Below, one piece after another: positions 19,667 through 27,652 of a DNA stretch of 64,000 nucleotides. How positions within the stretch are numbered: the first letter of the stretch is position 1; each line of letters starts with the position of its first letter. Source of the DNA: Spirosoma aureum (GTDB taxonomy: Bacteria > Bacteroidota > Bacteroidia > Cytophagales > Spirosomataceae); contig NZ_CP050063.1 of the NCBI RefSeq assembly GCF_011604685.1, forward strand, positions 1,014,501 through 1,078,500, given 5' to 3'. The position numbers and the translations under genes are program-made. A model generated the notes under the pieces. The model was not told the origin of the DNA. It did not search any database and was given only the letters and a program-made list of their open reading frames with translations.

Positions 19667-20737
19667 CTAGAGGCTAATGGATTGATTGGTAGCTTGTTGG
19701 TAATTAAAGGGCGTAACCCCTTTTAGCTTTTTGAAGGCGGCAAAAAAGGTCGATTTAGAATTAAAACCTACCTCATAACCGATCGCTTCGAGGGTAAATC
19801 GCTGGTCAATCGTCATCATCCTGCACGCTTCCGCTATCCTGAATTCGTTAATATACGTCGTGAAATTTTTACCCAGGTGCTCATTGAGGAGTGCCGAGAG
19901 CTGATGTCCGGAAATTTGTATTTCGCCCGACAATTCATGAAGTTTCAGATCCGGATTTTTATAAAGAGCCTTTTCCACCATCACTTTTTCCAGTTTGGAC
20001 AACCATAGTGCCGCGTCACTTTCGGTCAATTTTTTAACAATGGGTTTGGCCGGTAAAAGCAGGAAGAGTTCGTCGGTTTTTTTTCTGTAAAAAAGGATGG
20101 TCACAGCCAGGTAAAGGATCAGGGAAAAAGCAATGGCCCCGCTGATATAGGATGCGAACGGGGCGTTGATCAGGGAGGAAAAATAAAACAGGAAAATAAT
20201 GGCATTGCCTGTGAAGATCATGCAGATCCAGGTTTCAGCTGGCTTCATTTGATAAGACCGGATGAAAACTTTTCCGAGCAGGCTGTGGATTACAAATCCT
20301 GAAGCCACCAGGAAGCAGAACCATTGCAGATAGATGATTTTGGCAAAATAGCTGTTCCAAAGTCCAGAATAAGCTGAGTAAGGGAACCCGATACCAATTA
20401 TCAGAGTAAGGGCGGCCAGCAAAACGAGTGTCCAGATCCAACTTTTCGGTAGTTTTACCAACGGTTTTATGGCCGAACGCACAAAAAAGTACAAAAAAGG
20501 GCCAATGAAAAAGCAGGCTGAAAGGCCGATTTGCAGATAGATTTTGGGCAACTTCCCGTCAAAATAAAGAAAAACCGATTTTCCGACTCTAATGCTCAAT
20601 GCGAGCAGCAATGCCCCCAGAAAATAGTTAGCCAGATACTTTTTTTTGGTAAAAAATAGTAGAAATAACCCCAGGATAAGCCCGTTGAACGCGCCCAATG
20701 CACTGAAAAAGAATAGGATCTCTTTGCCGGTATTCAT
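19667..20737 (-). CDS. membrane-bound AraC-family transcriptional regulator
   Basis: 356 residues. The first 230 contain about seven hydrophobic segments (for example LILGLFLLFFT and FFIGPFLYFFVRS), and the last 100 are an AraC-type double helix-turn-helix with ISGHQLSALLNEHLGKNF and the signature YEVGFNSKSTFFAAFKKLKGVTPFNY. Such fusions are membrane-tethered regulators common in Bacteroidota. It lies 107 bases upstream of the interrupted outer-membrane barrel gene on the same strand, which may be its target. The signal sensed is unknown. Confidence 0.85.
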   Translation of the reverse strand: MNTGKEILFFFSALGAFNGLILGLFLLFFTKKKYLANYFLGALLLALSIRVGKSVFLYFDGKLPKIYLQIGLSACFFIGPFLYFFVRSAIKPLVKLPKSWIWTLVLLAALTLIIGIGFPYSAYSGLWNSYFAKIIYLQWFCFLVASGFVIHSLLGKVFIRSYQMKPAETWICMIFTGNAIIFLFYFSSLINAPFASYISGAIAFSLILYLAVTILFYRKKTDELFLLLPAKPIVKKLTESDAALWLSKLEKVMVEKALYKNPDLKLHELSGEIQISGHQLSALLNEHLGKNFTTYINEFRIAEACRMMTIDQRFTLEAIGYEVGFNSKSTFFAAFKKLKGVTPFNYQQATNQSISL

Positions 20738-20941
20738 CGTTGTTAAACAGGTTGCCCTGTCAAATGTAACGGATTGAAACCCTCATTTCAAGCGCCTGTT
20801 GACGTCTATCCTAGCGGGGACTCGCACAAGGGTTAAGTAGTTGCCGAAGCAACCGTGAAAAGTATAAGAAATCAGTAGAAATAGTTAAATGCGTCTGGTA
20901 CGATAACGGGAGCTTTGTAGCAGCATTACAATGTTTCGAAA

Positions 20942-21712
20942 ATGAAATCAGACGCAAAAAAAATCGCCCTGGTAACGGGAGGAAGCCGGGGTTTAGGAAA
21001 AGATATGGCACTGAGTCTTGCCAGAAAGGGTAACGATGTCATCGTTACATACCATTCGCAAAAAGAGGAGGCATTGGCGGTTGTAGCGGAGATCGAGCTT
21101 GTCGGTCAGCGGGCGGCCGCGTTACCACTGAATACAGGAACGGTGAAAAGCTTTGATGCTTTTTTGACCACCTTGCAGGAAACGCTGAACAACAAATTCC
21201 AGGCTGAACACTTTGATTTTCTGATAAACAATGCCGGGCACGGAATAACGGTGCCGTCATTTGCCATGACAACGGAAGAGCAATTTGACGAACTCATGAA
21301 TGTTCACCTCAAAGGTGTATTCTTTCTGACGCAGAAAGCACTGCCTTATCTCAACGATGGAGGAGCTATTGTGAACATTTCTACGGGTTTGACCCGATTT
21401 TCCTACCCGGGCAGTGGCGCTTATGCCAGTATGAAATCAGCCATTGAAACCCTGACAAAATACATGGCTAAAGAATTAGGGTCGCGCTTTATCCGGGCTA
21501 ATGTGGTAGCACCCGGCGCTATTGCTACCGATTTTAACGGAGGACGATTGAGAGAAACGCCACAGGTTCAGGAGTATATAAAGTCCATTACGGCGCTTCC
21601 CCGAATTGGCCAGGCCGATGATATTGGGGGCGTTGTTGCCTTTCTGTGTTCGGAGGATGCTAAGTGGGTCAATGCCCAGCGCATCGAAGTATCCGGTGGC
21701 ATGTATCTGTAA
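20942..21712 (+). CDS. short-chain dehydrogenase/reductase
   Basis: 256 residues of the classical SDR family. The cofactor loop is TGGSRGLGKDMA, followed by NNAGHG, a catalytic Ser near NISTGL, and the YxxxK motif in GAYASMKSA. After the C-terminal substrate loop comes the family ending DIGGVVAFLCSEDAKWVNAQRIEVSGGMYL. The substrate cannot be predicted. An AraC regulator follows 108 bases downstream on the same strand and a membrane AraC regulator diverges upstream, so expression is probably inducible. Confidence 0.88.
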   Translation: MKSDAKKIALVTGGSRGLGKDMALSLARKGNDVIVTYHSQKEEALAVVAEIELVGQRAAALPLNTGTVKSFDAFLTTLQETLNNKFQAEHFDFLINNAGHGITVPSFAMTTEEQFDELMNVHLKGVFFLTQKALPYLNDGGAIVNISTGLTRFSYPGSGAYASMKSAIETLTKYMAKELGSRFIRANVVAPGAIATDFNGGRLRETPQVQEYIKSITALPRIGQADDIGGVVAFLCSEDAKWVNAQRIEVSGGMYL

Positions 21713-21752
21713 ATGAGTTAGGTGTGCCCCAGAACCAGCAATTTTTTAACAA

Positions 21753-21786
21753 AACAACCATACAGTTCAGTAGCTGTACGGTTGTT
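21753..21786 (+). terminator. hairpin between SDR and AraC genes
   Basis: AACAACCATACAG (21753-21765) pairs with CTGTACGGTTGTT (21774-21786) with a single mismatch and an 8-base loop. It lies 40 bases after the SDR stop and 34 bases before the AraC start, so it probably uncouples the two genes. Confidence 0.5.
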
Positions 21787-21820
21787 GAATTGACAATTTA
21801 TCCAATTTTGTTCCGACATC

Positions 21821-22726
21821 ATGCAGACTACATTTGTTGATATCGTATCTATCTCGGATCTGCACAAACTCTATAGTTGCCCAAACCCGAAGCACCCGCT
21901 AGTTTCGGTTATTGATCTGAGAGAAATAAGCCGCGAGAACATTCGTGAAGAAGAAACCTTTTACCGGCTGGGATTCTATGCCGTGTATTTAAAACAACTG
22001 AAAGGCGTGATGCGGTATGGGAAATCGTATTATGACTTTGATGAAGGCACCCTGATGTTTACCGCGCCGGGGCAGGCTATATCGACCTCGCGCCGTGTTC
22101 CCTATAACGAAGGCTGGGGTTTATTTTTTCATGCCGATCTGCTGTATCGAACCGAGCTCGGGAGAAAAATTCACCAGTATTCATTTTTTCAGTACGACGC
22201 CAACGAAGCCCTGCACGTATCTGACGAGGAGAAAACCATACTGCACGTCTGTGCCCAAAACATAAAGCGCGAATATTCGCAGAACCTCGACAAACATTCG
22301 CAGGGGCTTATGCTAAGTAACATTGAGTTGCTGCTCAATTACTGCGATCGGTTTTATGACCGGCAATTTATCACCCGCGCCAAAGTAAGCCATGATATTG
22401 TTCAGCAATTTGAAACCGCACTGATCGACTATTTTTCGCAGAACTCACTGATCGAGCAGGGCTTACCCGATGTAAAATATTTTGCCTCTCTGTTGAGTTT
22501 ATCGCCCAATTATTTGTCGGATCTGCTCAAACGGTATACTGGCAAAACAACCCAGGAGCACATTCATCTGGCGTTGATTGAAAAGGCGAAGTCCTTGTTA
22601 TGGAGTTCTAATAAATCCATCAGCGAAATTGCTTACGAGCTTGGTTTTGAACACCCCTCTCACTTTACGAAGGTATTCAAAACCAGGTTGGGGAAGTCAC
22701 CGAAAGAATTCAGAAACCTGAATTAG
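21821..22726 (+). CDS. AraC-family transcriptional regulator
   Basis: 301 residues: an N-terminal cupin-like sensing domain (about 20-180) and a C-terminal AraC DNA-binding domain with two helix-turn-helix units (FASLLSLSPNYLSDLLKRY, then ISEIAYELGFEHPSHFTKVFKTRLGKSPKEFR). It is soluble. It sits beside an SDR gene, and this SDR/AraC pairing is frequent in Bacteroidota, suggesting that it controls the dehydrogenase or a related detoxification gene. The effector is unknown. Confidence 0.85.
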   Translation: MQTTFVDIVSISDLHKLYSCPNPKHPLVSVIDLREISRENIREEETFYRLGFYAVYLKQLKGVMRYGKSYYDFDEGTLMFTAPGQAISTSRRVPYNEGWGLFFHADLLYRTELGRKIHQYSFFQYDANEALHVSDEEKTILHVCAQNIKREYSQNLDKHSQGLMLSNIELLLNYCDRFYDRQFITRAKVSHDIVQQFETALIDYFSQNSLIEQGLPDVKYFASLLSLSPNYLSDLLKRYTGKTTQEHIHLALIEKAKSLLWSSNKSISEIAYELGFEHPSHFTKVFKTRLGKSPKEFRNLN

Positions 22727-22902
22727 CGGATAATATTCTTTCTGGTAAAGGTTATCGCTTGATGGAGAATGAAAGATAACGACAGGGAAATTGTAGACTC
22801 CGACTAGAATAAAGCTCTGATGGTGTGCTCATTTTATGCCTGAGGACACAAATGTCGTAGAAATGTCGGCATAGAACCGGCTGACACACATCGCTTTCAA
22901 TC

Positions 22903-22910
22903 TACATTTG
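22903..22910 (+). promoter_or_regulatory. -7 box TACATTTG for the HTH-DUF4870 gene
   Basis: TACATTTG matches TAnnTTTG exactly and ends 18 bases before the ATG at 22929. Confidence 0.5.
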
Positions 22911-22928
22911 TTCAAAAACAACTGAACG

Positions 22929-23504
22929 ATGAGCAAGGGATTATTAGCGGCTAAAATTGGGTCACTCAGAAAAAGCAAAGGCCTCTCTCAGGAAGAACTG
23001 GCCGACTCTTCGTCGATCAATCTGCGAACGCTTCAACGGATTGAATCCGGAAGGACCGAACCACGCGGGCAGACGCTCCGTATGATTGCTAAAGCTTTAG
23101 ACACACCTGTTGAGGATTTTCTGGATTTTACCAAGGAAGAAGACACCGGTTTTTTACAGGTGATGAACCTGGCGACCCTTTCTTTCTGGGTGATTCCGCT
23201 CGGCAACCTATTTATTCCGCTGGTACTCTGGATCATGAAGCGGGATAAGATAAAAGGAGTGAATGAACTGGGCAGACGGATCATCAATTTCCAGATTACC
23301 TGGTCGTGTATTACTTACGGTTTTGCTTTTATTTCGATGATCAGCGTCTTCAGCGGATTACCCTTTGTCATTTCACCGCTTCTGGCCCTTCCGATTATTC
23401 TCGCCCTCTGCCTGTTCAATTCGCTGATTATTCTGATGGCTACCTTCCAGCTTCGGCGGGGGAATAAAAACATATATTCAATTGCTTTCCCCATTCTCCA
23501 TTAG
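22929..23504 (+). CDS. XRE-type HTH protein fused to a DUF4870-like membrane domain
   Basis: 191 residues. Residues 8-65 are a Cro/CI-type helix-turn-helix (LRKSKGLSQEELADSSSINLRTLQRIESGR). The C-terminal 110 residues have three to four membrane segments with the DUF4870 phrases LATLSFWVIPLGNLFIPLVLWIMKRD and INFQITW. The fusion suggests a DNA-binding protein tethered to the inner membrane; the sensed signal and target are unknown. A TACATTTG box precedes it. It is well conserved in form and shows no truncation. Confidence 0.75.
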   Translation: MSKGLLAAKIGSLRKSKGLSQEELADSSSINLRTLQRIESGRTEPRGQTLRMIAKALDTPVEDFLDFTKEEDTGFLQVMNLATLSFWVIPLGNLFIPLVLWIMKRDKIKGVNELGRRIINFQITWSCITYGFAFISMISVFSGLPFVISPLLALPIILALCLFNSLIILMATFQLRRGNKNIYSIAFPILH

Positions 23505-23691
23505 TTCGACCAGAGCGCTCTTTTTTGTGAAAAATACAACCATCGCTCTCTGAAGCACACCACATTCGTGTTGTTTATAGGAGCGAGCCTGCCAAACAGG
23601 GGCGTCAGCAAAGGCCGAACAATGAAAAGATACAGCGTCTTTTTTAATACGCTCAAAGGTGGTAGTTTCGGGCATCACCTAGATTCAACCG

Positions 23692-24267
23692 ATGAAACCC
23701 TTCCTGCGGCTAGTCTGTATCTGTTTAATTACTCTTTTCCCTCTTACTCAGGCCTGTACACCGGTTGATAAAGGACCAAACACCAAAGTGGATAAAAAGG
23801 GTGGCTATAAAAATCTAAAACTAGATGCACCCTACGACTCGCTAAAAAAACTCGTTACACTCAATCAGATAGTTGACGATCCGTGTACGGCGACAAAAAA
23901 ATTTGAGATCATTACGGAGCCTTACACGACCCTCAGTACGATTCATTTAGATAAGGTAGAAGTTGAGTTTGTGCGTGATAGTTTGTACCGGGTCGTTTTG
24001 CATAAACGATACAGTTACCAGATTGACAGGGAACTCCACGAGACCTACCGGGCGCAATTTGGTCAGCCATCGGAGGAAAGAAAGACGATTGCGGGCACTA
24101 AATACACAACCTATAAGTGGATTGGCGCCAAAGCATATATTTACATCATACAGCGTGATCATGCTGATCTTGATATTGAATACGGCTCTTTCCGGGGCAG
24201 GGATCGTTCCATCGACGAAGCGGAAAAATGCACTCAGCGCAAACTCGAAAAAGGAGATAACATGTGA
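23692..24267 (+). CDS. lipoprotein, unknown function
   Basis: 191 residues with a lipoprotein signal: MKPFLRLV start, hydrophobic core and TQAC as the lipobox. The mature part is charged and strand-rich (YKNLKLDAPYDSLKKLV, later AYIYIIQRDHADLDIEYGS) and resembles small envelope lipoproteins that measure or bind something in the periplasm; no family was recognised. It has few neighbours: the next plus-strand gene starts about 260 bases later, after a decayed repeat. Confidence 0.6.
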   Translation: MKPFLRLVCICLITLFPLTQACTPVDKGPNTKVDKKGGYKNLKLDAPYDSLKKLVTLNQIVDDPCTATKKFEIITEPYTTLSTIHLDKVEVEFVRDSLYRVVLHKRYSYQIDRELHETYRAQFGQPSEERKTIAGTKYTTYKWIGAKAYIYIIQRDHADLDIEYGSFRGRDRSIDEAEKCTQRKLEKGDNM

Positions 24268-24372
24268 TTCTTGACTTGATAACGTCCGTGTTCTCATTGA
24301 GCCTGATCACGCCGGATTTGACCTGGGCTCGTCATACCGTCAAACAGATTTACTAGGAATAAACATTTATAC
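24268..24372. repeat. decayed duplicate of the region behind the third LytS gene
   Basis: The segment beginning GATTCTTGACTTGATAACG matches 26278-26378 over about 100 bases, closely for the first 55 (roughly nine in ten identical) and more loosely to the ATTTATAC end, which corresponds to the LytS stop region at 26372. It is in the same orientation as the other copy. Together with 25289-25352 it marks an old duplication that was later broken up. Confidence 0.65.
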
Positions 24373-24524
24373 GTAAGGGACAAATATAGCTTTGACCCAC
24401 GTGGCTTTGGGGTTGGTATCAGATATATTGGTACTGATCGAGGCTGGTGGGCTGAAACAGCTACGAGAGGTATTTCCCAGAATGCTCCCTCTAGTGCCAA
24501 ATCGTTTAATATTATCTATCCGTG

Positions 24525-24986
24525 ATGAACAAATTAATCGTAGGTCTTTTACTCTTAATTGGGTTATTGGTAGCCTTCTATTTTTGGCTGAAACCGCTTA
24601 CACCTCAGCAACACGCTGAAAAATACAGTGAGCTTGAGATTCCAGGCGAAGTTCAGGTAACTGAATTCTCAGATCAAAGTTCTATTTTTTTTGGTGGCGG
24701 GATCATCTGTGGCGAGTTAGTCCTGGGCAAGAATCAGATCGAATCGCTCCGCTCACAAGCCAGTCAAAAAAATTATGTCTTCACTGACAGTTTGGGTGAT
24801 TCGAAACGGTTAGTAAGAGCCGTGACTCAACGAGGATGTTGTGACTCAACGAATGCGAATATCAGTACCCACAGTGGGTTTTACAAACGATTCGGGGAGG
24901 ATTCTAAAGGTAGTCAATATGCGATTATAGACGTCACCGCTCAGCGTCTTTACTTTTTTCATGCTAAAGTTTCTGAGCTCTTTTAA
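24525..24986 (+). CDS. small membrane-anchored protein, unknown function
   Basis: 153 residues from ATG 24525 (a GTG one codon earlier is in frame). Residues 5-22 form one hydrophobic anchor, LIVGLLLLIGLLVAFYFWL; the rest is soluble and should face the periplasm. It holds Cys residues in IICGEL and RGCCDS. No family was recognised. It lies inside the roughly 0.9 kb that separates the two decayed fragments of a duplicated LytS 3' end, so it probably arrived with that rearrangement. A terminator follows 7 bases after the stop. Confidence 0.5.
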   Translation: MNKLIVGLLLLIGLLVAFYFWLKPLTPQQHAEKYSELEIPGEVQVTEFSDQSSIFFGGGIICGELVLGKNQIESLRSQASQKNYVFTDSLGDSKRLVRAVTQRGCCDSTNANISTHSGFYKRFGEDSKGSQYAIIDVTAQRLYFFHAKVSELF

Positions 24987-24992
24987 CACGAA

Positions 24993-25023
24993 GAGCAAGC
25001 CACTTTTAATAAGAGGCTTGCTC
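24993..25023 (+). terminator. terminator after the membrane-anchored unknown gene
   Basis: GAGCAAGCC (24993-25001) pairs with GGCTTGCTC (25015-25023) over a 13-base loop, 6 bases after the stop codon, with a short T-rich tail. Confidence 0.65.
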
Positions 25024-25085
25024 CTTTAGTATGCATTGTAGCTACCAAAGCGTGTCTACCAATTATCGTCTTTAAGTTTATCTTT

Positions 25086-25144
25086 AAATAGCCAGCTCAC
25101 TAAAAGACAAAACAATCTTCTTTTGAGCTGGCAGCTGGCTATTT
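25086..25144. other. inverted repeat with two alternative partners
   Basis: AAATAGCCAGCT (25086-25097) pairs perfectly with AGCTGGCTATTT (25133-25144). The overlapping left segment GCCAGCTCA (25091-25099) also pairs with TGAGCTGGC (25124-25132). The two pairings exclude each other. It lies in the 480-base gene-free gap before the unknown gene at 25471, with no gene close by. Confidence 0.5.
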
Positions 25145-25288
25145 ACTTTGCTGTCGCGCGCGTTACCAACATTTGTTAGCTACAAAGGCGGAATCTCTCC
25201 ACTTGTGAACTGCCCCTATTTGTCCATTTTCGGTTGACGACGTACACTTTTAGATACTCTTTTACTCTACTAGGAGTGAACATAATAG

Positions 25289-25352
25289 CCATTGCTCAGC
25301 GCCCACGTAGACTTGCGCTTTATATGCTATAGAAAATCAATTGATTATTCTG
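25289..25352 (-). pseudogene. fragment of a LytS-like histidine kinase gene
   Basis: 64 bases match 26478-26542 inside the third LytS kinase gene at about four in five positions, with one indel and both strands in the same relative order. In the intact gene this DNA encodes the part between the N-box and the G-box of the ATPase domain. No open frame survives here. It is the second surviving piece of a duplicated kinase 3' end. Confidence 0.6.
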
Positions 25353-25426
25353 TCTACTGTTCCAGCAACTGCCTTGGCCGCTTCGGGGGCTATCTTGATT
25401 AGTGTAGCTTTACAATAAAATTTAAC

Positions 25427-25464
25427 GGACTAGGCGCTACAAAGTTTTTGCGCCTAGTCCTTTT
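25427..25464 (+). terminator. strong hairpin directly in front of the next start codon
   Basis: GGACTAGGCGC (25427-25437) pairs perfectly with GCGCCTAGTCC (25450-25460), 12-base loop, followed by TTTT. It is a textbook intrinsic terminator, yet it ends only 6 bases before the ATG at 25471. It either ends upstream transcription or lies in the leader and attenuates the gene. Confidence 0.65.
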
Positions 25465-25470
25465 AAAAAC

Positions 25471-26181
25471 ATGGCAAAAAACGCATACAAATGGCTCTCT
25501 GATTTTAAGGATCGTTATAAAGCTAGTCCGTCTTTTTTAGCTTCTATGGACCATGAATTAAGAAAAGAGTATACCAAATTGACGAATAAAGAATTTGATA
25601 TACTTTATCTTTTCATCGAGTTTCAGGACAATTTGAGGTATGATAAACAGACTAATGAAGCCGTTTTAGAAGCAAGCCCTCGATTTGTAGTGAATTATGC
25701 TGGAGAGGCAATAATTACTTGGAAGCATAAATATGAATCTAATCTCATACTGCCTGCTGATGATATTCAGCCATACGAGGTTAGTTTTAAATGGTCAAAA
25801 TTAGTACTTCCCAACCTCCCAATGGATCCGGTAAAAGAGGATTTGGCGAAGAAACTTGGGCTACAACTGAGCTATGTCTTAATTGACGAAACATTCATTG
25901 CTTCATTAGACATTAGTTTTCATGTTCAACTAAAAGATCCATTGATTATAGAAACCTTATCGACACACCTTGGCGATTTAGTAAATGCTTGGAATCTTCG
26001 AGCTGAACAGGATAGCACTCGTCAAACAGGCTTCATTCATAATTTTTATCTTGACGGACAGCAGAAGAACAAAGTCATCTTTAGGCTAGATACGGGTTCC
26101 TCTGGTTATGACGGATTGAAATTGATTCTTGCCGAACTCAATGATCCTGTCTGGGGCGTCAGAAAAGTAACGATTGACTAA
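25471..26181 (+). CDS. hypothetical protein
   Basis: 236 residues, soluble, no signal peptide, with lower GC and a more lysine- and isoleucine-rich make-up than the neighbours. Mixed helix and strand are suggested by FKDRYKASPSFLASMDHELRKEYTKL near the start and several strand pairs later (EVSFKWSKLVLPNL, SLDISFHVQL). It ends VRKVTID. No family was recognised. It lies in the rearranged stretch between the decayed and intact LytS copies and is headed by a terminator-like hairpin, consistent with acquisition as a single-gene cassette. Composition suggests transfer but is not proof. Confidence 0.5.
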   Translation: MAKNAYKWLSDFKDRYKASPSFLASMDHELRKEYTKLTNKEFDILYLFIEFQDNLRYDKQTNEAVLEASPRFVVNYAGEAIITWKHKYESNLILPADDIQPYEVSFKWSKLVLPNLPMDPVKEDLAKKLGLQLSYVLIDETFIASLDISFHVQLKDPLIIETLSTHLGDLVNAWNLRAEQDSTRQTGFIHNFYLDGQQKNKVIFRLDTGSSGYDGLKLILAELNDPVWGVRKVTID

Positions 26182-26371
26182 TCCTGATTTACTAGGCATG
26201 GGCCGCCCAAACCAAACAGTTTCCACCAGTAGCCTGAGTCGTTAACTCCTGGCGTTGCTCGCAAACCCAGGCTGAGCTTGGTGATTCTTGACTCGATAAC
26301 GTCCATGTTATCGTTGAGCCTGATCAGGCCGAGGAGACAAACCGTCAAACCAGTTTGCACGCAATAGATAA

Positions 26372-27421
26372 TTATACCAGTGGTAGGGTAACGCGAAATT
26401 CGCTCCCGTCGTCTTCAATGATGGGAGTGGGTCGACCCAGCATCTGGTATTTGGAGACAATGTTGCTCAGCCCTATGCCATTGCTCAGCGCCCGCGTAGA
26501 TTTGCGCTGTATGTTGTTGCTGACAATCAATTGATTATCCTGATTGGTGTACAGGTTGATAGTCAGTGGCTGCTCGGGAAGAACAACGTTGTGCTTGACG
26601 GCATTCTCAATCAACAGTTGGAGCGTCAGGGGTGGGAGTTGTCGATCTTCGTTGCCGGGTAGAACATGTGTCATTAATAAAAGCGAATCGCCGTGACGGG
26701 TTTTGAGCAGGTGGTAGTAGGAGTTAAGGAAGTCTAGTTCTGCCGTGAGCGGCACCAGCGGAGAGTCGTTACAGCGGAGTAAGTATCGATATACTGAACT
26801 CAGTTCCTCGCTGAACGTTTCGGCCTTCTGCGGATCTTCGGTGATCAGTGCCGTTAGTGAATTGAGGCTGTTGAACAGAAAGTGTGGATTGACCTGCTGG
26901 CGGAGGGCGTCTAATTCGGTTTGCATCTTCGCCTTCTTGAGCACTTCAGCATCCGTTAACGCTAACCGATATAGTTTCAGATAGTAAATTACTTCATAGA
27001 CGCCCCCTACAATAAAGGCAAACAAAATGGCCATGACGATGTGCGTCACGTATACGCGGAGCGTTGGCGTATGAACCAGGCCTGTTGGGTCAATTTGGCT
27101 GAGGCCCCAGGTTTCGAGGGGCTGCATCAGGGCTGTCAGCACCGCATAACCGGCAAACGTGAGCAGAACACGCCGGCCGGTATTATCAATTTGAAAATAG
27201 TTGGCTCGTGCCTGGAATACCCACCAGCGTAATAATTCCCACAATGCGCCCGTTGTTATCAGCCCCCAGCAAAAGGTCAGCCCTACCAGTGGCCATGCAA
27301 AGCCGTACTCACGAATGTAGAAGTACACAAACGGTAATACCGCCACCGGAATGCCGATGATCCGAAACCATTTGTCATTTGGTTTAGCGCGTTGCGGATC
27401 GACCGAGATTATTGTTTGCAC
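26372..27421 (-). CDS. LytS/YehU-type sensor histidine kinase (third paralogue)
   Basis: 349 residues from a GTG start. About four membrane segments lie in residues 20-150, then NPHFLFNSLNSL (His about 180), the N-box PPLTLQLLIENAVKHN, and the G-box GIGLSNIVSKYQML. It is a sister of the tandem pair at 13.6-15.7 kb but more diverged. No response regulator is adjacent. A perfect palindromic element (copy B) lies 30 bases upstream of its start, and decayed pieces of its 3' end occur 1-2 kb downstream. Confidence 0.87.
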   Translation of the reverse strand: MQTIISVDPQRAKPNDKWFRIIGIPVAVLPFVYFYIREYGFAWPLVGLTFCWGLITTGALWELLRWWVFQARANYFQIDNTGRRVLLTFAGYAVLTALMQPLETWGLSQIDPTGLVHTPTLRVYVTHIVMAILFAFIVGGVYEVIYYLKLYRLALTDAEVLKKAKMQTELDALRQQVNPHFLFNSLNSLTALITEDPQKAETFSEELSSVYRYLLRCNDSPLVPLTAELDFLNSYYHLLKTRHGDSLLLMTHVLPGNEDRQLPPLTLQLLIENAVKHNVVLPEQPLTINLYTNQDNQLIVSNNIQRKSTRALSNGIGLSNIVSKYQMLGRPTPIIEDDGSEFRVTLPLV

Positions 27422-27450
27422 GTAAAATCAGCTCTATAAGCTACTAGTTG

Positions 27451-27526
27451 GGGTTTCGCTCAGTAGCGTGCCACGGCTATTAATGACGTTCCTGAAAACC
27501 GTGGCACGCTACTGAGCGAAAGTCCT
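27451..27526. repeat. palindromic intergenic element, copy B (perfect arms)
   Basis: TTTCGCTCAGTAGCGTGCCACGG at 27454-27476 is repeated exactly in inverted form at 27499-27521, around a 22-base centre. It is the best-preserved member of the three-copy family and would form a 23-bp stem. It lies in the 230-base gap between the divergent-looking starts of the LytS gene and the M48 gene end. Confidence 0.8.
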
Positions 27527-27652
27527 GCCAGTATAAAAATACAAACTTTATGAAGATCGCCAAAGATAGATTGTTCTAAACTATTCCGACAAAATTCGAA
27601 CGTAGCTTCCAATAAATCTGGCTTATCGTTTGCTGAAAGATCACATGAGGCT

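Noticed and set aside
25421-25464. ATTTAAC near a hairpin, resembling an integron attC core
   Set aside because: The matching GTTRRRY partner is missing and no integrase or cassette series is present; it is better read as a terminator.
26178-26360. 60-codon minus-strand frame behind the third LytS gene
   Set aside because: Its segment recurs at 24268 with mostly amino-acid-changing differences and without an intact frame, so there is no sign of selection on a protein.
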